The translations under genes were made by a program, and so were the position numbers. From Bacteroidota bacterium (GTDB taxonomy: Bacteria; Bacteroidota; Bacteroidia; 2-12-FULL-35-15), in assembly GCA_016707685.1 (NCBI GenBank), contig JADJHE010000033.1, forward strand, positions 1-55,685: DNA of 55,685 nt, in the 5' to 3' direction. The notes beneath the pieces were generated by a model. It was not told where the DNA came from. It was given only the letters and a program-made list of their open reading frames with translations, and made no database searches. Shown one piece after another: positions 28,445 to 39,340 of this stretch. Numbering within the stretch: the stretch's first letter is position 1; every line of letters begins with the position of its first letter.

Positions 28445-29386
28445 ATGAATAAATTGAGGACCATAGTCGTATTATTGTTTTTACTCATTGCCATTGGCTT
28501 GAGTAAGAATACTTTTGCTCAACAAGATCCTCAATACAGTCAATACATGTTCAATCAGATGGTTCTAAACCCTGCTTATGCAGGTAGTAAAGATGCCATC
28601 AATGCGGCTGTTTTTCTACGTAGTCAATGGACAGGCATTGATGGTGCTCCCAATACACAAACGCTATCAATTCATGGGCCAACGCGTAAGCGTAAAGTAG
28701 GTTTAGGTTTTGCTTTAGTGGCCGATCAAATTGGTCCAAAAAGTAGTATTGGCGTTATGGGTTCTTACGCATATCGTATACAAGTGGGAAGTGGAAAGTT
28801 AGCGTTTGGAATTCGTGCTGGTGTTTATCAATACGTGTATAACTGGAATGAAATAAATTACAAAGATCAAGGTGATATTTACAATACACAAAATAGAACA
28901 TCTACCATTGTTCCAACGGCCGATGCGGGATTGTATTATCACACACGCACCTTTTATGCAGGCTTAGCAGCAACACATCTTTATAACGGACGATTAACAA
29001 CCATTTCGAATTTGAATGGCGACAATGCGCACCTTTCTCCACATTTAATTTTGACAGTTGGAAAAGGATGGGAAATCAATGATAAATTAACGTTTAATCC
29101 ATCTGTTGTTGTTAAAGCTGTAAAGAGCGCACCAATAAATGCAGATGTGAATTTTAGTTTTTTAATTCAGAAAAAATTATGGGTAGGTGCATCTATTCGT
29201 TCCGATAAATCACTAGTAGCATACACGCAGTTTTATGCTACCGAAAAATTTAAAATTGGATATGCTTTTGATTTTGGTTTTAGCAAGATTGCGAGAGTAG
29301 GTAGAGGAAGTCATGAAATTATGCTAGGGTATGATTTCAATATTAAAAAATCAAAAATGTTATCTCCACGACATGCTTATTTTTAA
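28445..29386 (+). CDS. PorP/SprF family T9SS outer membrane protein
   Basis: A 313-residue outer-membrane beta-barrel of the PorP/SprF family, which helps surface export or anchoring of T9SS cargo. A signal peptide (ending TFAQ) is followed by the family signature DPQYSQYMFNQMVLNPAYAGS. After it comes LRSQWTGIDGAP and repeated barrel strands (VGLGFALVADQIGPKSSIGVMGSYAYRI), with a final strand close to the C-terminus. It starts 1 bp after the type B cargo gene and precedes the PorE-like OmpA gene, the usual neighbourhood for a cargo-specific SprF. It is intact and of family length. Confidence 0.93.
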   Translation: MNKLRTIVVLLFLLIAIGLSKNTFAQQDPQYSQYMFNQMVLNPAYAGSKDAINAAVFLRSQWTGIDGAPNTQTLSIHGPTRKRKVGLGFALVADQIGPKSSIGVMGSYAYRIQVGSGKLAFGIRAGVYQYVYNWNEINYKDQGDIYNTQNRTSTIVPTADAGLYYHTRTFYAGLAATHLYNGRLTTISNLNGDNAHLSPHLILTVGKGWEINDKLTFNPSVVVKAVKSAPINADVNFSFLIQKKLWVGASIRSDKSLVAYTQFYATEKFKIGYAFDFGFSKIARVGRGSHEIMLGYDFNIKKSKMLSPRHAYF

Positions 29387-29413
29387 GCTTAATGCTGTTG
29401 TGATAGCTCTGGT

Positions 29414-32400
29414 ATGAAAAAGAGTGTATTATTCTTAATATGTTTTATAGTGTTTGTTTCAGCAGCTTTTGCTCAGCTAAAGCGTGCGAATACGCATTAT
29501 GAAAATTTTGAATATGCCAAAGCAATTGACCTCTATAAAAAAGCCCTCAAGAAAAAAGAAAGCACCGAAGCATTAGAAAAAATTGCTTATTCCTACCGAA
29601 AAATAAAAGATTACGAAAAAGCAGAGTTATACTATGCTCGCTTAATGAAGCAACCCGATATTCGCCCAATAAATCACTTTTTTTATGGACAAGTTTTAAA
29701 AGCAAACGATAAACGTGATGAAGCTCGTGCACAACTAAAACTATATGCCGATGCTGTTCCTGAAGATAAAAAAACAGAAATTACTTTAAAGTCGTTTAGT
29801 GAAATAAAAACATGGATTTCACAAACTCAAGAGTTCGATGTTACACCACTTGATAATATCAATACACCACATGCCGAGTTCTCTCCTGTAGTGTATAAAA
29901 ATAAATTAGTGTTTACATCCGATCGTTCTCAAGATTTAGTTAATAATTCAACTTACTCCTGGGATGATACTCCTTATCTAAATGTTTTCGAAGCCGAGAT
30001 AAAAACACAACCTGATGGTAAATCTCAAATTTCTAAAAAAGCAAAATCCTATTCTTGGTTGGTCAATACAGAGTTCCATGATGGCCCCGTTTGTTTTAGT
30101 GCTGATGGAAATATCATGTATTTAACACGTGTAAATTATGTGCTAAATAAAAAGGATCCCAATTTTATTAATAAACCCAGGTTGTTCATTAGTCAATTAA
30201 AAAACAATAAATGGGGTAAATTACAGCCCTTCAAATACAACGATAATTCCTATTCCATTGCACATCCAAGTATTTCGGCCGATGGACAATGGTTGTTTTT
30301 TGCTTCGGATATGCCTGGCGGATTTGGAGGAATGGATATTTATGTTTGTAAAAAAGAAGGCGAAGAATGGGGCAAACCAACAAACTTAGGAGATGAGGTG
30401 AATACATCTGGAACAGAAGTTTTTCCTTCTATTCGTAAAGATGGTAAGCTTTATTTTTCATCCGATGGACATGCTGGATTTGGAGGCTTGGATATTTATT
30501 CGGCTAACAAAATTGATGGCAAGTACACTGCGATAAAAAATTTAAGTACACCTTTAAATTCTTCTACCGATGATTTTGGAATTGTATTCACTGATGACGA
30601 ATTTTCAAAAGGTTATTTTTCATCCGACCGAAAAAATGGAAAAGGATCAGATGATATTTATGCATTCGGATGTTTAAATAAAGTAATTGCTGTATCTGGG
30701 AAAATTCTTTTTAGTAGGGACATTAATGACCCTGTTCGGAATACAAAGGTAATGCTTTATAAAGAAGGTGATGAGGTGATAATATCCGTTTCCAATACCG
30801 ATTCTACTGGTTATTTTAAATTCGACAAACTTGATCCAGAGCATAAATATTTAGTAAAATTGGATGAGAGCGACCCTGCTGTTGCTGCCAAGAAAAAATA
30901 CTTTTTAGCGGATGATAAAGGACAAATTATTCGTGTAACAGTTATTAACGATCGTGGAGAACGCTTCATATTCCAAAATTTGCCTGCCGATCCCAATTCA
31001 TTGCCGGATTTAAATTCAAACGATGTTAGTATTGCTGGTAACTTGTTAATGGGCGAAAATCCATCCACTCCAATTGCCAATGCAGTTGTGAATTTGTTAA
31101 ATGAAAGAGGAGAAATTATTCAAACTACTACTACTAATGAAAATGGATCCTTTGTATTTACAGATTTACCAGCTGATAAAAACTTCTTGGTAAAATTGGA
31201 TGAGTCCGATGCAAAGCTTTCTCCAAACGCAAAAATTAAATTAACGACCAAGGATGGTAAAGTTATAGGTTCTGATAATGTAAATGAAAAAGGGAATTTT
31301 GTGTTCACGCTTTTAGCAGGTGAAAATAATTCCTTAAAACAATTAAGTGTTGCTGATTCAGAATTGCGTTTAGATTTAAAAGGTAAATTGTTAGATGAGT
31401 TTAAAAATCCATTAAATAATTCAACAGTTAATTTAGTTGATGAGAAAGGTGTGGTTTTAAAATCGACATTAACAAATTCTTTGGGTGAGTTTAAGTTTTA
31501 TGGATTGCAAGCGAATAAAGATTTGAATTTTTCATTGAATGAAAATGAAGAACAATTAAAACCATTCAAAACCCTATACATCACAGATAGCGAAGGAAAT
31601 GTTATTAAAGAAATTACGCGTTATCAAGGACAGTTTAAATTTACGTTGTTGCCTGCCGACCAAAAACAAATGGGAACTATCTATGCTGAGGATCCTGCTT
31701 TAAAACCAATTGTTAAATCGAACAAGCCCATTGCAATTGCCGGAAATGTATTGTATGGTGGCAATCCCGAAAAACCATTGGGCGATGTGAATGTGTATTT
31801 GTACAATGCGAAAGGTGAACTACTACAATCTGCATTAACAAGTGAGCTAGGGGCTTTTGTATTTACTGATTTGTCGCCAACCGAAAACTATTCGCTTAAA
31901 TTAAAACAATCAGAAATTAAACTTCCTGCAGGAACTGTTGTTAAAATAACAAACAAAGATGGTAAAGTAATGGCAACCATGATCAGTCAGCCAGAAGCAG
32001 ATTTTGTGTATACATTATTGTCGGGCGATAACAATGCATTAGACCAAATGACTGCATTTGATAGTGACTTAAAGTTTGATATGAAAGGCAAATTGTTGAA
32101 TGATGCAAAAGGACCATTGGCAAATGCAACGATTAATCTAGTGAATGAAAGCGGACAAGTTTTAAAAACCACTAAAACAGGCAGCGCTGGTGATTTTAGA
32201 TTCGCCAATTTACCAGCAAATAAAGATTTATTATTTGCCTTGGATGAAAATGATGAAGCTGTAAAACCGTTCTCCACTCTTTATTTGACGGATTCGGAGG
32301 GTAAGATTATCAAAGAGTTTAAACGCTACCAAGGTCAGTTTAAATTTACGGTATTGGCAAGTGAACAGAAAAAATTGGGAACTCTTTTTGCCGAAGATCC

Positions 32401-33160
32401 AATGTTGAAATTAACCAACAAGGATTTGAAATTTGATATGAAAGGGAAATTGCTTACCGATGCAAAAGCTCCCTTGGCGAACGCTACCATTAATTTGATG
32501 GACGAATCTGGCAAAATCATTAAAACAACAAAAACAGGAGATGCCGGTGAGTTTAAGTTTACAGGCTTACAAGCCAATAAAGATTTACAATTTTCTTTGG
32601 ATGAAAACGAAGAAGTAATTAAGCCATTTGCTACCTTATATTTAACCGATGAAAATGGAAACATTATTAAAGAGTTTAAACGCTACCAAGGAGCATTTAA
32701 TTTTACGGTATTGGCAAGTGAACAAAAAAGTTTAGGAGCTATTTATGAAGAAGATCCATGGGTAAAAGCAATGAATGCTGTAAATAATAATTTAGTTGAT
32801 TCTGTGATTAATTTAGAAAACATTTATTATGATTTTGCAAAATTCAATATTCTTCCACAAGCACAAGTAACACTTGATAAAGTGGTGGTGGTAATGAAAC
32901 AAAATCCGAAAATAAAAATTGAATTATCGGCAAACACTGATGCTCGTGGCGCAGCGAACTATAATTTACAACTTTCTGTAAAGCGTGCTCGTTCTGCAGT
33001 TGAATACATTGTTTCGAAAGGAATTGAACGCAAGCGTATCGTTTATAAAGGATATGGAGAGTCAAACTTGGTAAACAATTGTTCCGATGGTGTAACATGT
33101 ACTGAAGAAGAGCATGCAAAAAACAGACGTACAGAATTTAAGATTTCAAGAATAAAATAA
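29414..33160 (+). CDS. PorE-like OmpA family protein with TPR, PD40 propeller and CarboxypepD-like repeats
   Basis: A 1248-residue envelope protein. The order is: signal peptide (ending AAFAQ), TPR region (about 25-120), WD40-like PD40 beta-propeller (about 145-420; e.g. SADGNIMYLTR, SADGQWLFFASDMPGG), six beta modules of the carboxypeptidase-regulatory type (about 424-1120), and a C-terminal OmpA peptidoglycan-binding domain (about 1130-1248; IELSANTDARGAANYNLQLSVKRA). This architecture matches PorE-type T9SS components that hold the PorP/SprF outer-membrane complex to peptidoglycan. The beta-module set is unusually long. The gene is intact, 27 bp after the porP/sprF gene. Confidence 0.9.
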   Translation: MKKSVLFLICFIVFVSAAFAQLKRANTHYENFEYAKAIDLYKKALKKKESTEALEKIAYSYRKIKDYEKAELYYARLMKQPDIRPINHFFYGQVLKANDKRDEARAQLKLYADAVPEDKKTEITLKSFSEIKTWISQTQEFDVTPLDNINTPHAEFSPVVYKNKLVFTSDRSQDLVNNSTYSWDDTPYLNVFEAEIKTQPDGKSQISKKAKSYSWLVNTEFHDGPVCFSADGNIMYLTRVNYVLNKKDPNFINKPRLFISQLKNNKWGKLQPFKYNDNSYSIAHPSISADGQWLFFASDMPGGFGGMDIYVCKKEGEEWGKPTNLGDEVNTSGTEVFPSIRKDGKLYFSSDGHAGFGGLDIYSANKIDGKYTAIKNLSTPLNSSTDDFGIVFTDDEFSKGYFSSDRKNGKGSDDIYAFGCLNKVIAVSGKILFSRDINDPVRNTKVMLYKEGDEVIISVSNTDSTGYFKFDKLDPEHKYLVKLDESDPAVAAKKKYFLADDKGQIIRVTVINDRGERFIFQNLPADPNSLPDLNSNDVSIAGNLLMGENPSTPIANAVVNLLNERGEIIQTTTTNENGSFVFTDLPADKNFLVKLDESDAKLSPNAKIKLTTKDGKVIGSDNVNEKGNFVFTLLAGENNSLKQLSVADSELRLDLKGKLLDEFKNPLNNSTVNLVDEKGVVLKSTLTNSLGEFKFYGLQANKDLNFSLNENEEQLKPFKTLYITDSEGNVIKEITRYQGQFKFTLLPADQKQMGTIYAEDPALKPIVKSNKPIAIAGNVLYGGNPEKPLGDVNVYLYNAKGELLQSALTSELGAFVFTDLSPTENYSLKLKQSEIKLPAGTVVKITNKDGKVMATMISQPEADFVYTLLSGDNNALDQMTAFDSDLKFDMKGKLLNDAKGPLANATINLVNESGQVLKTTKTGSAGDFRFANLPANKDLLFALDENDEAVKPFSTLYLTDSEGKIIKEFKRYQGQFKFTVLASEQKKLGTLFAEDPMLKLTNKDLKFDMKGKLLTDAKAPLANATINLMDESGKIIKTTKTGDAGEFKFTGLQANKDLQFSLDENEEVIKPFATLYLTDENGNIIKEFKRYQGAFNFTVLASEQKSLGAIYEEDPWVKAMNAVNNNLVDSVINLENIYYDFAKFNILPQAQVTLDKVVVVMKQNPKIKIELSANTDARGAANYNLQLSVKRARSAVEYIVSKGIERKRIVYKGYGESNLVNNCSDGVTCTEEEHAKNRRTEFKISRIK
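30682..32765 (+). repeat. Six tandem beta-module repeats within the OmpA-family gene
   Basis: Six units of about 105-120 residues, each starting with a strand like MKGKLLNDAKGPLANATINL and ending with a YQGQFKFTVLASEQ-type strand. The last two units (about 32080-32420 and 32430-32765) are nearly the same in protein and very similar in DNA. This indicates recent duplication. Units 1, 2 and 4 are more diverged and carry a GNLLMGENP/GNVLYGGNP-type start. Confidence 0.75.
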
Positions 33161-33205
33161 AATTTACGGCATAAAAAATGTATTGCCAAAGTTAAATCCA
33201 TAGTT

Positions 33206-36200
33206 ATGAAAAAAATATACTCTTTTTTAATTGTTTTGCTAAGTCTATTGTCTGTTAGCGACTCAATAGCACAAAATCCACATCCTTGGGAATTAGGATT
33301 AAATGGCGGAGCCGCTTGGCTTAAAAGTGATGTGAAAATGAAAAAGCTAGGGCCTGGCTTTGGATTTACATTCGGACAAACGTATTGTTATAACGAAACA
33401 AGTCCTTTGTTTTGGGGCTGGAGATTCCGTTATTTAGGTTCAACTACCTACGGACAAGATTATCAAAAATCGTTTGGTTTAAAAAATAATTTTGCGCTAA
33501 ATGGTCAAAATGATACGACACTTAACTATTTCTCGAATGGTGGTTATGTTTATCAAAATTATAAAACTTCGCTAAGTGAGTTTTCATTAGAAGTTAAAAT
33601 TGGCGCCAATCAATTAAGAAAGAAAACAAACATTTTAATGTATGTATTTGGTGGTGCAGGTTTAACAAAAGCTGTTACCAAGTTGGATCAATTGGATGAA
33701 AATAACATGCGTTATAATTATAATTTGGTTGATTCTGCAGGCAATGGAAGTAAGTCGGATATTTTATCACGTTTAAATGATATTTACGATGGAAGCTATG
33801 AAACATTAGCAGAAGGAAGTAAAAATCCAAAATGGAGATTTATGCCTTATGTTGGTGTTGGTTTAGGATACCAGTTTACCAAAGGTTTTTCGATGGGATT
33901 CGAACATAAAATGACTTGGACACGCAACGATTTAGTGGATGGTCAGCAATGGACAAGCACCAATGAAAATACGGGAACAAACGATATGTACCACTATTCA
34001 TCTGTATGGATGAAATTTAGTTTGGTGGAAAAGGACGTACTACATCAACTACCACTACTACTAACTCGAATACAAATAATAATGTAAATACTTACACAAA
34101 TACCAATACGAATACAACTACGAACACAACCGTTAACACAACTACAACAACTGCTGTAGAAGTTCCTAAAATTACATTCACGTCACCTACATCAAATCCG
34201 TTTAGCACAACTCAAAACACAATCACAATCACAGCGAATGTTTTAAATGTTGCTAATTCTTCAGGAATTAACTTGATTTACAATGGTGCAACTGTTAATG
34301 GTTTTACCTATTTAAACAATGTATTAACATACACAACACCGCTTGTTGCAGGGAACAATAATTTTGTGGTGAATGCTACAAATACTAGCGGAACAGTTAC
34401 AGCGAGTACCAATGTTACTTATTCAGCTCCTGTTGTTTCAACACCTGCGCCTATTGTTGCTTAATCCCAGGTGCAAATGCTTTTGTTATTTCTGCTACCA
34501 ATGCAGGTGGTACCGATTCAAAATCGGTTACTGTTATCTATCAGCAACCAATTATTCAAAACACAGCTCCTGCTCCTGTTGTAACTATTCTTTCTCCGAA
34601 TGTGAATCCATACACCGTTTCTACTCCAACAACAAATGTTGTTGCTAGTGTAATGAATGTAACATCACAAAGTCAAATTGTACTTACTCAAAATGGAATC
34701 ATTACACCATTTAGCTTTAATGTTAATTCACATCAATTAAGCTACAATGCTTTATTGGCTGTGGGTGCAAATACAATCACCATTACTGCAACAAATTCTG
34801 GTGGAAGTGATACTAAAACTGCAACTGTTATTTACAATAAACCTGTTACTGTTGCTCAGCCGATTGTTACAATTACCAATCCTGCAACTGCTGTAACAAA
34901 TAGTACACTAAGCCCAACACCAATCAATGCAATTGTACAAAACGTAACTGCAATTGGTCAATTAGCAGTAAGCGTAAATGGCGGTCCTGTTATGGCGAGT
35001 GCATTGAATTTTAATGTTGCTTCTGGTCAATTATCATTCAATGCGAATTTGATTGCAGGAGCCAATACAATTACCGTATCTGCTACGAACATTGCGGGCA
35101 TGGATAGCAAATCAATTACAATCGTATATGAACAAGCAGCGCCTCCTGTAATGCCTCCAAGCGTTACAATTACAAATCCCGTTGCAAATCCATTTACAAC
35201 AACACTTTCTACACAAGTAGTAAATGCAAATGTGTTGAATGTAAACAGTCAAAATCAAATTAGTGTTTCTCTGAATGGAGCAGCAATTCCATTTAATTTC
35301 AATGCTGCTTCACATCAGTTGTCATTAACCGCTAATTTAATTCAAGGTGCAAATGTGGTAAGTATCACTGCAACAAATGCAGTGAACAGCGATTCGAAAT
35401 CAATTACAATCATTTACAATAGACCTGCTACTGTACCAGCTCCTGTTGTTACAATTACTAGTCCAGCAGCATCACCGTTTACAACTACAACAAATACAGT
35501 AGCTATTGGTGCAACTATTCAAAATGTAACTGCTGTTGGTCAGCTTGCTGTTACTGTAAATGGCGGTCCGGTTATGACCAGCGCTCTGAATTTTAATTCT
35601 ACTAATGGTCAATTAAATTTTAATGCAAATTTGGTACAAGGTGCAAATACGATAACCGTTTCTGCAACAAATATTGCTGGTTCTGATTCAAAAACAAAAA
35701 CAGTAATCTATAATCAGCCAGCTCCTGTTGTCGTACCTCCTGTTATTACGGTAATTACACCATTTACAAATCCTTCTGCTACCAGCGTAAACTCTGAAAC
35801 CGTAAGTGCAACCATTGCAAACGTAAATGCTGCAAATCAGATTACGGTTAGCTTAAATGGTGTTAATTCAACGTTTAGCTACAATGCATTAACACACCAG
35901 TTGAATTTTGTTGCTAATTTGATAGTAGGTACAAACACCGTTGTAATTAACGCTACCAATGCTGCTGGTGCTGATTCAAAAACAATCACATTTAATTACA
36001 GCATACCTGTACAATTGTTGCCACCAGTGGTTTCTTTTATTAATCCTGCATCTGCAACAGAAGCTACGAATGTTGCAACGTATGCTGTTGTTGCCAAGGC
36101 ATTAAATGTTAATACAAGCAATCAGGTTACAGTAAAAGTAAATGGTACAGCAATCACAAATTTTGTGATGCAGCCAATAACTAAGAAAATATCATTTACA

Positions 36201-36659
36201 GCTAATCTTCGTATGGGTGCGAATGTAATTACCGTTTCCGCTACAAACAATTCAGGAACGGATACAAAATCGGTAACAATTAATTATGTTCGTGTAATAG
36301 ATGTTATTAGTCCAGATACACTAAACACTCCAAATGTGGTCCGACCAAATAAACCAAATTTGACTCTAGGAACACCTAATACTACAAGCTTACCTGTAGT
36401 TACAGTTGGTTTGCCGGCAGTAAGTCCGTTTACTACGCCAGATGCAACCTATACCATTGGTGGTTCTATTACAGGAGTAGTAGCTGCAGCTAATATTGTG
36501 ATTAAGCAGAACAATGTGGTAGTTCCTTTTAACTACCTAACTAACAAGAAAACATTTTCTGCTACCTTAAATTTGGCAAACGGTACTAATACCATTTTGA
36601 TTGAAGCTACAAATGCTTCTGGAACCAAAACACAAACAATTGTGATTAATAAACAATAA
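33206..36659 (+). CDS. Outer membrane beta-barrel protein with C-terminal Ig-like repeats, frameshifted
   Basis: One gene in three frames. The first part (33206-34025) has a signal peptide (ending SIAQ) and a barrel-like domain with strands WELGLNGGAAWLKSDV and FMPYVGVGLGYQFTKGFSMGFEHKMTW. A lost G near 34025 hides FSLGGKGR, then an Asn/Thr linker (34045-34160). Ig-like modules of about 90 residues follow (VTITNP, NPFTTT, GANTITVSATNxxGxDSK). At about 34462 the second frame stops and the third resumes as LIPGANAF. Most of one module (about 60 codons) appears missing there. The barrel would sit in the outer membrane and display the repeats, or hold them in the periplasm. It is last in the surface operon, before a terminator. 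Confidence 0.75.
34170..36655 (+). repeat. Ig-like module repeats (eight full, one truncated)
   Basis: Eight full units of about 88-95 residues plus one truncated unit at 34440-34560, each with a P-x-V-T-I-T-x-P start and a GANxITVSATN...SK end. Units 3 and 5 share NVTAIGQLAVSVNGGPVM-like cores, so the array grew partly by duplicating pairs. Confidence 0.75.
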
Positions 36660-36676
36660 TACACACTCAAAAAACG

Positions 36677-36706
36677 AAAAAAGCAGGCATTTTGCCTGCT
36701 TTTTTT
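36677..36706 (+). terminator. Rho-independent terminator at the end of the surface operon
   Basis: A stem of GCAGGCA/TGCCTGC (36683-36689 and 36693-36699, loop TTT) is flanked by A and T runs that extend it to 13 bp. It ends in seven T and begins 18 bp after the Ig-repeat gene. Confidence 0.9.
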
Positions 36707-36788
36707 GTTGCAAAACAATTAATTCTCACTTTCAACGTTTGCCTAAAATTCGTACATTCGTAGCTTAAATTAGAGATTTAAAGAAATT

Positions 36789-37622
36789 ATGTTGAAGGGC
36801 ATTTTTCAGTTTATAAAAACCAAAGCATTTTTAAAGAATTTAGGAATATACTTAGCAGTAATGTTGGTACTTTTCCTAATCATCACCTTTTGGTTAAATT
36901 CCACTACTAAGCATGGTGAAGCCATTAAAGTTCCTGATTTTAATGGTGTGAAAATTACAGATTTAGATAAGTTCGTAGAAGATAAAAATGTTCGCTACTT
37001 GGTAATTGATTCCATTTATGATGTAAAAGCTCCTGCTGGAACCGTTGTTAAACAAGAGCCAGAACCAAATGCAGAAGTAAAAGAAAACCGAATCATCTTC
37101 TTGTACGTAACTTCTATTTTACCTCCAAGTATCGAAATGCCAAAACTAATCGACCGTTCTTTGCGTCAAGCAACATCAATGGTTACATCGTATGGTTTGA
37201 AATTAAATCCGAAAATAAAATTTGTTCCAGATCAGTGTGCAAATTGTGTGTTGGATCAATTGGTAAAAGGAAAACACATTGAGCCAGGTGAAGTAATTGA
37301 AAAGGGAACTGTAATTACATTGGTTGTAGGAAAAGGATTGAGTGAAGAGGAAGTTGGTGTTCCTTGTTTATTTGGGTTAACAAAAAAAGAAGCATTGCAA
37401 TCATTGGCAGAAGCTTCTTTGAGCATTGGTGTTATTACATACGATGAACCAAAAGATTCTTCCAGTTCGGTAATTTACCGACAAAGTCCTGCTTGTGGAA
37501 AAGATAATTTAGTGAATTTAGGAGCTACCGTTGATTTGTATTTTACTTCAGATAAAAGTAAAGTGCCTGCTTCAGCTTCGAATTCAGGTGAAACAACTAA
37601 AGAAACAGAATTTGATGAATAA
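36789..37622 (+). CDS. PASTA domain-containing membrane protein
   Basis: A 277-residue protein with a short cytoplasmic start, one transmembrane helix (about residues 17-37, LGIYLAVMLVLFLIITFWL) and three extracytoplasmic PASTA domains (about 44-110, 115-182, 188-257). The recurring marks are VPDFNGVKITDL, TVVKQEPEPNAEVKE, MPKLIDRSLRQATSMV and VPCLFGLTKKEALQSL. PASTA domains bind peptidoglycan fragments or the divisome; here there is no attached kinase. It ends inside the start of the next gene (8-bp overlap at 37615-37622). A near-consensus -7 box TACATTCG lies at about 36751-36758. The PASTA gene next to an rluD-like gene is a common Bacteroidota pairing, interrupted here by a T9SS cargo gene. 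Confidence 0.9.
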   Translation: MLKGIFQFIKTKAFLKNLGIYLAVMLVLFLIITFWLNSTTKHGEAIKVPDFNGVKITDLDKFVEDKNVRYLVIDSIYDVKAPAGTVVKQEPEPNAEVKENRIIFLYVTSILPPSIEMPKLIDRSLRQATSMVTSYGLKLNPKIKFVPDQCANCVLDQLVKGKHIEPGEVIEKGTVITLVVGKGLSEEEVGVPCLFGLTKKEALQSLAEASLSIGVITYDEPKDSSSSVIYRQSPACGKDNLVNLGATVDLYFTSDKSKVPASASNSGETTKETEFDE

Positions 37623-39318
37623 GAATAATTTACTTTTATTGATAGTATTGTTTGGCTCTTTCTCTTTGTTTTCTCAAGGATTAGTAGAGCAAGCACTTTC
37701 TGTAAATCCAACTTTGGCTGCTTACCAGAATGGATTAAAATCGCTTCAAAAGCACCTTCTATTTACGATACGGTTAGCTTGGGAACAAAAGGAATACTCT
37801 AAAAAAGCATTTGTAAATCAAGGTTATGCAAAAGCTCCTATTACATACGGTGTGGTAACGTTTGATGGTGTTGATTCAGCTGGTTATCCCTATAACTTTA
37901 ACATGGCTTCCGGAGCAACTGGTATTGCTGATTATTTAACATCAAAACCGATTCGATTAAATTATCCTGATTCTGATTCAATTTATTTTAGTTTTTATTT
38001 TCAACCTCAAGGATTGGGAAATGCTCCCGAACAATCCGATTCACTGGTGCTTGAATTTAAAGGCAGAGGAACATTGGCTTCATGGGATCGTATATGGGCT
38101 AAAAAGGGAACAACACTAGCCGTGAATGATAGTAGCTGGACATTGGTTATGATTCCTATTACGGATACTACTTATTTAAAAGATGGTTTTCAGTTCCGTT
38201 TTAAAAACTACGCAACATTGAGTGGTAGCCTCGATCATTGGAATATTGACATTATACTCCTGCGAATATGAAAACAACGTATTCAACCGTTATCCGCAAC
38301 AATCACAATGCTGTAAAGAATGGGAGTTTTACCTATGCAATTTATGATGAATTAGGAACGCAGGTAAATACAACCTATTCGGGTGGAAACATCAATATTG
38401 ATCCATACAATCCGAATGGAAATTTAGCGTACGCACCATTTACTTCACCAGCACTTAATTATGCCATTCCAACATTGGTTGATTCGAGTGTTTATACGAT
38501 TGAATGTGCTGTAAATTCTACTCCTGATTTTTACAGAGCGAATGATACCATTCGTTATGCTCAAGAGTTTGCAAATTATTATTCGTACGATGATGGCTCA
38601 GCCGAATCGGCTTTGGGATTAAGCACCTTGTATGCGCAATTGGCTGAGAAATTTACGGTTACCACTGCTGATACCTTGCGTTGCATTGATATCTTTTTAA
38701 TCCAATTTTAACGAATGCCGAACCGTATACGTTTCGTTTAAAAGTGTGGGCAGCTGCAGGTAGTATTCCTGGTACAGCTGTTTTTACAAGCGACACAACA
38801 CTTTATCCAGGATACGGTCATGTATTACCCAACCAGTTTATACGTTATTATTTAGATCAACCAGTAGCAGTAAACCCAGGAACATTTTTTATTGGCTTTA
38901 TCCAAAATACCAATCAGTTTTTAAATGTTGGCTTGGATAAAAATATCAATACATCCGATAAAGTGTATTACAACATTGCGGGCAGCTGGTTATTATCGCC
39001 TTATCCAGGATCACTGATGATGCGCCTGTTTTCGGTCCAGCATCCGATTTTACTGGAATAAATACTATCTCAAAAAGATACCACACTTTAGCGTTTATCC
39101 AAATCCTGCTTCGGATAAGTTAGTTTTGAAAACAACGATTCGACATCAGAGAAAAACAACTTATTCAATCGTTGATTTATTCGGAAGAGTAATTGTTAAC
39201 GGATACATTTGTGAGTGACGAATCAATTGATATTTCAATGCTTTCGAATGGTATTTATTTTATTACCATTGCTACACCTACAAAAACAGCAACACAAAAA
39301 TTTGTTGTTGCTAACTAA
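37615..39318 (+). pseudogene. T9SS type A sorting domain-containing secreted protein, heavily frameshifted
   Basis: The ATG at 37615 begins a signal peptide (MNKNNLLLLIVLFGSFSLFSQ). The frame changes near 37730 to read KIASKAPSIYDTVSLGTKGIL and jumps at about 37800 to KKAFVNQGYAKAPITYG, where related proteins have about 20 more residues with a PFFDDFS motif. Another jump at about 38250 joins HWNID to YTPANMKTTYS, with about 30 residues seemingly lost. Single-base shifts follow near 38697, 39030 and 39205. The C-terminus is a type A sorting domain (VYPNPASDKL to GIYFITIATPTKTATQKFVVAN). The middle is a jelly-roll/MAM-like beta domain plus an Ig-like domain. Repaired, it would be about 600 residues. 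Real decay cannot be excluded. Confidence 0.75.
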
Positions 39319-39340
39319 TTGCATTTAACCATCTCAGAAA

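Noticed and set aside
37531..37614. Longer N-terminus for the T9SS cargo starting at 37531
   Set aside because: These 28 codons overlap the end of the PASTA gene in another frame and precede an obvious signal peptide that starts at 37615.
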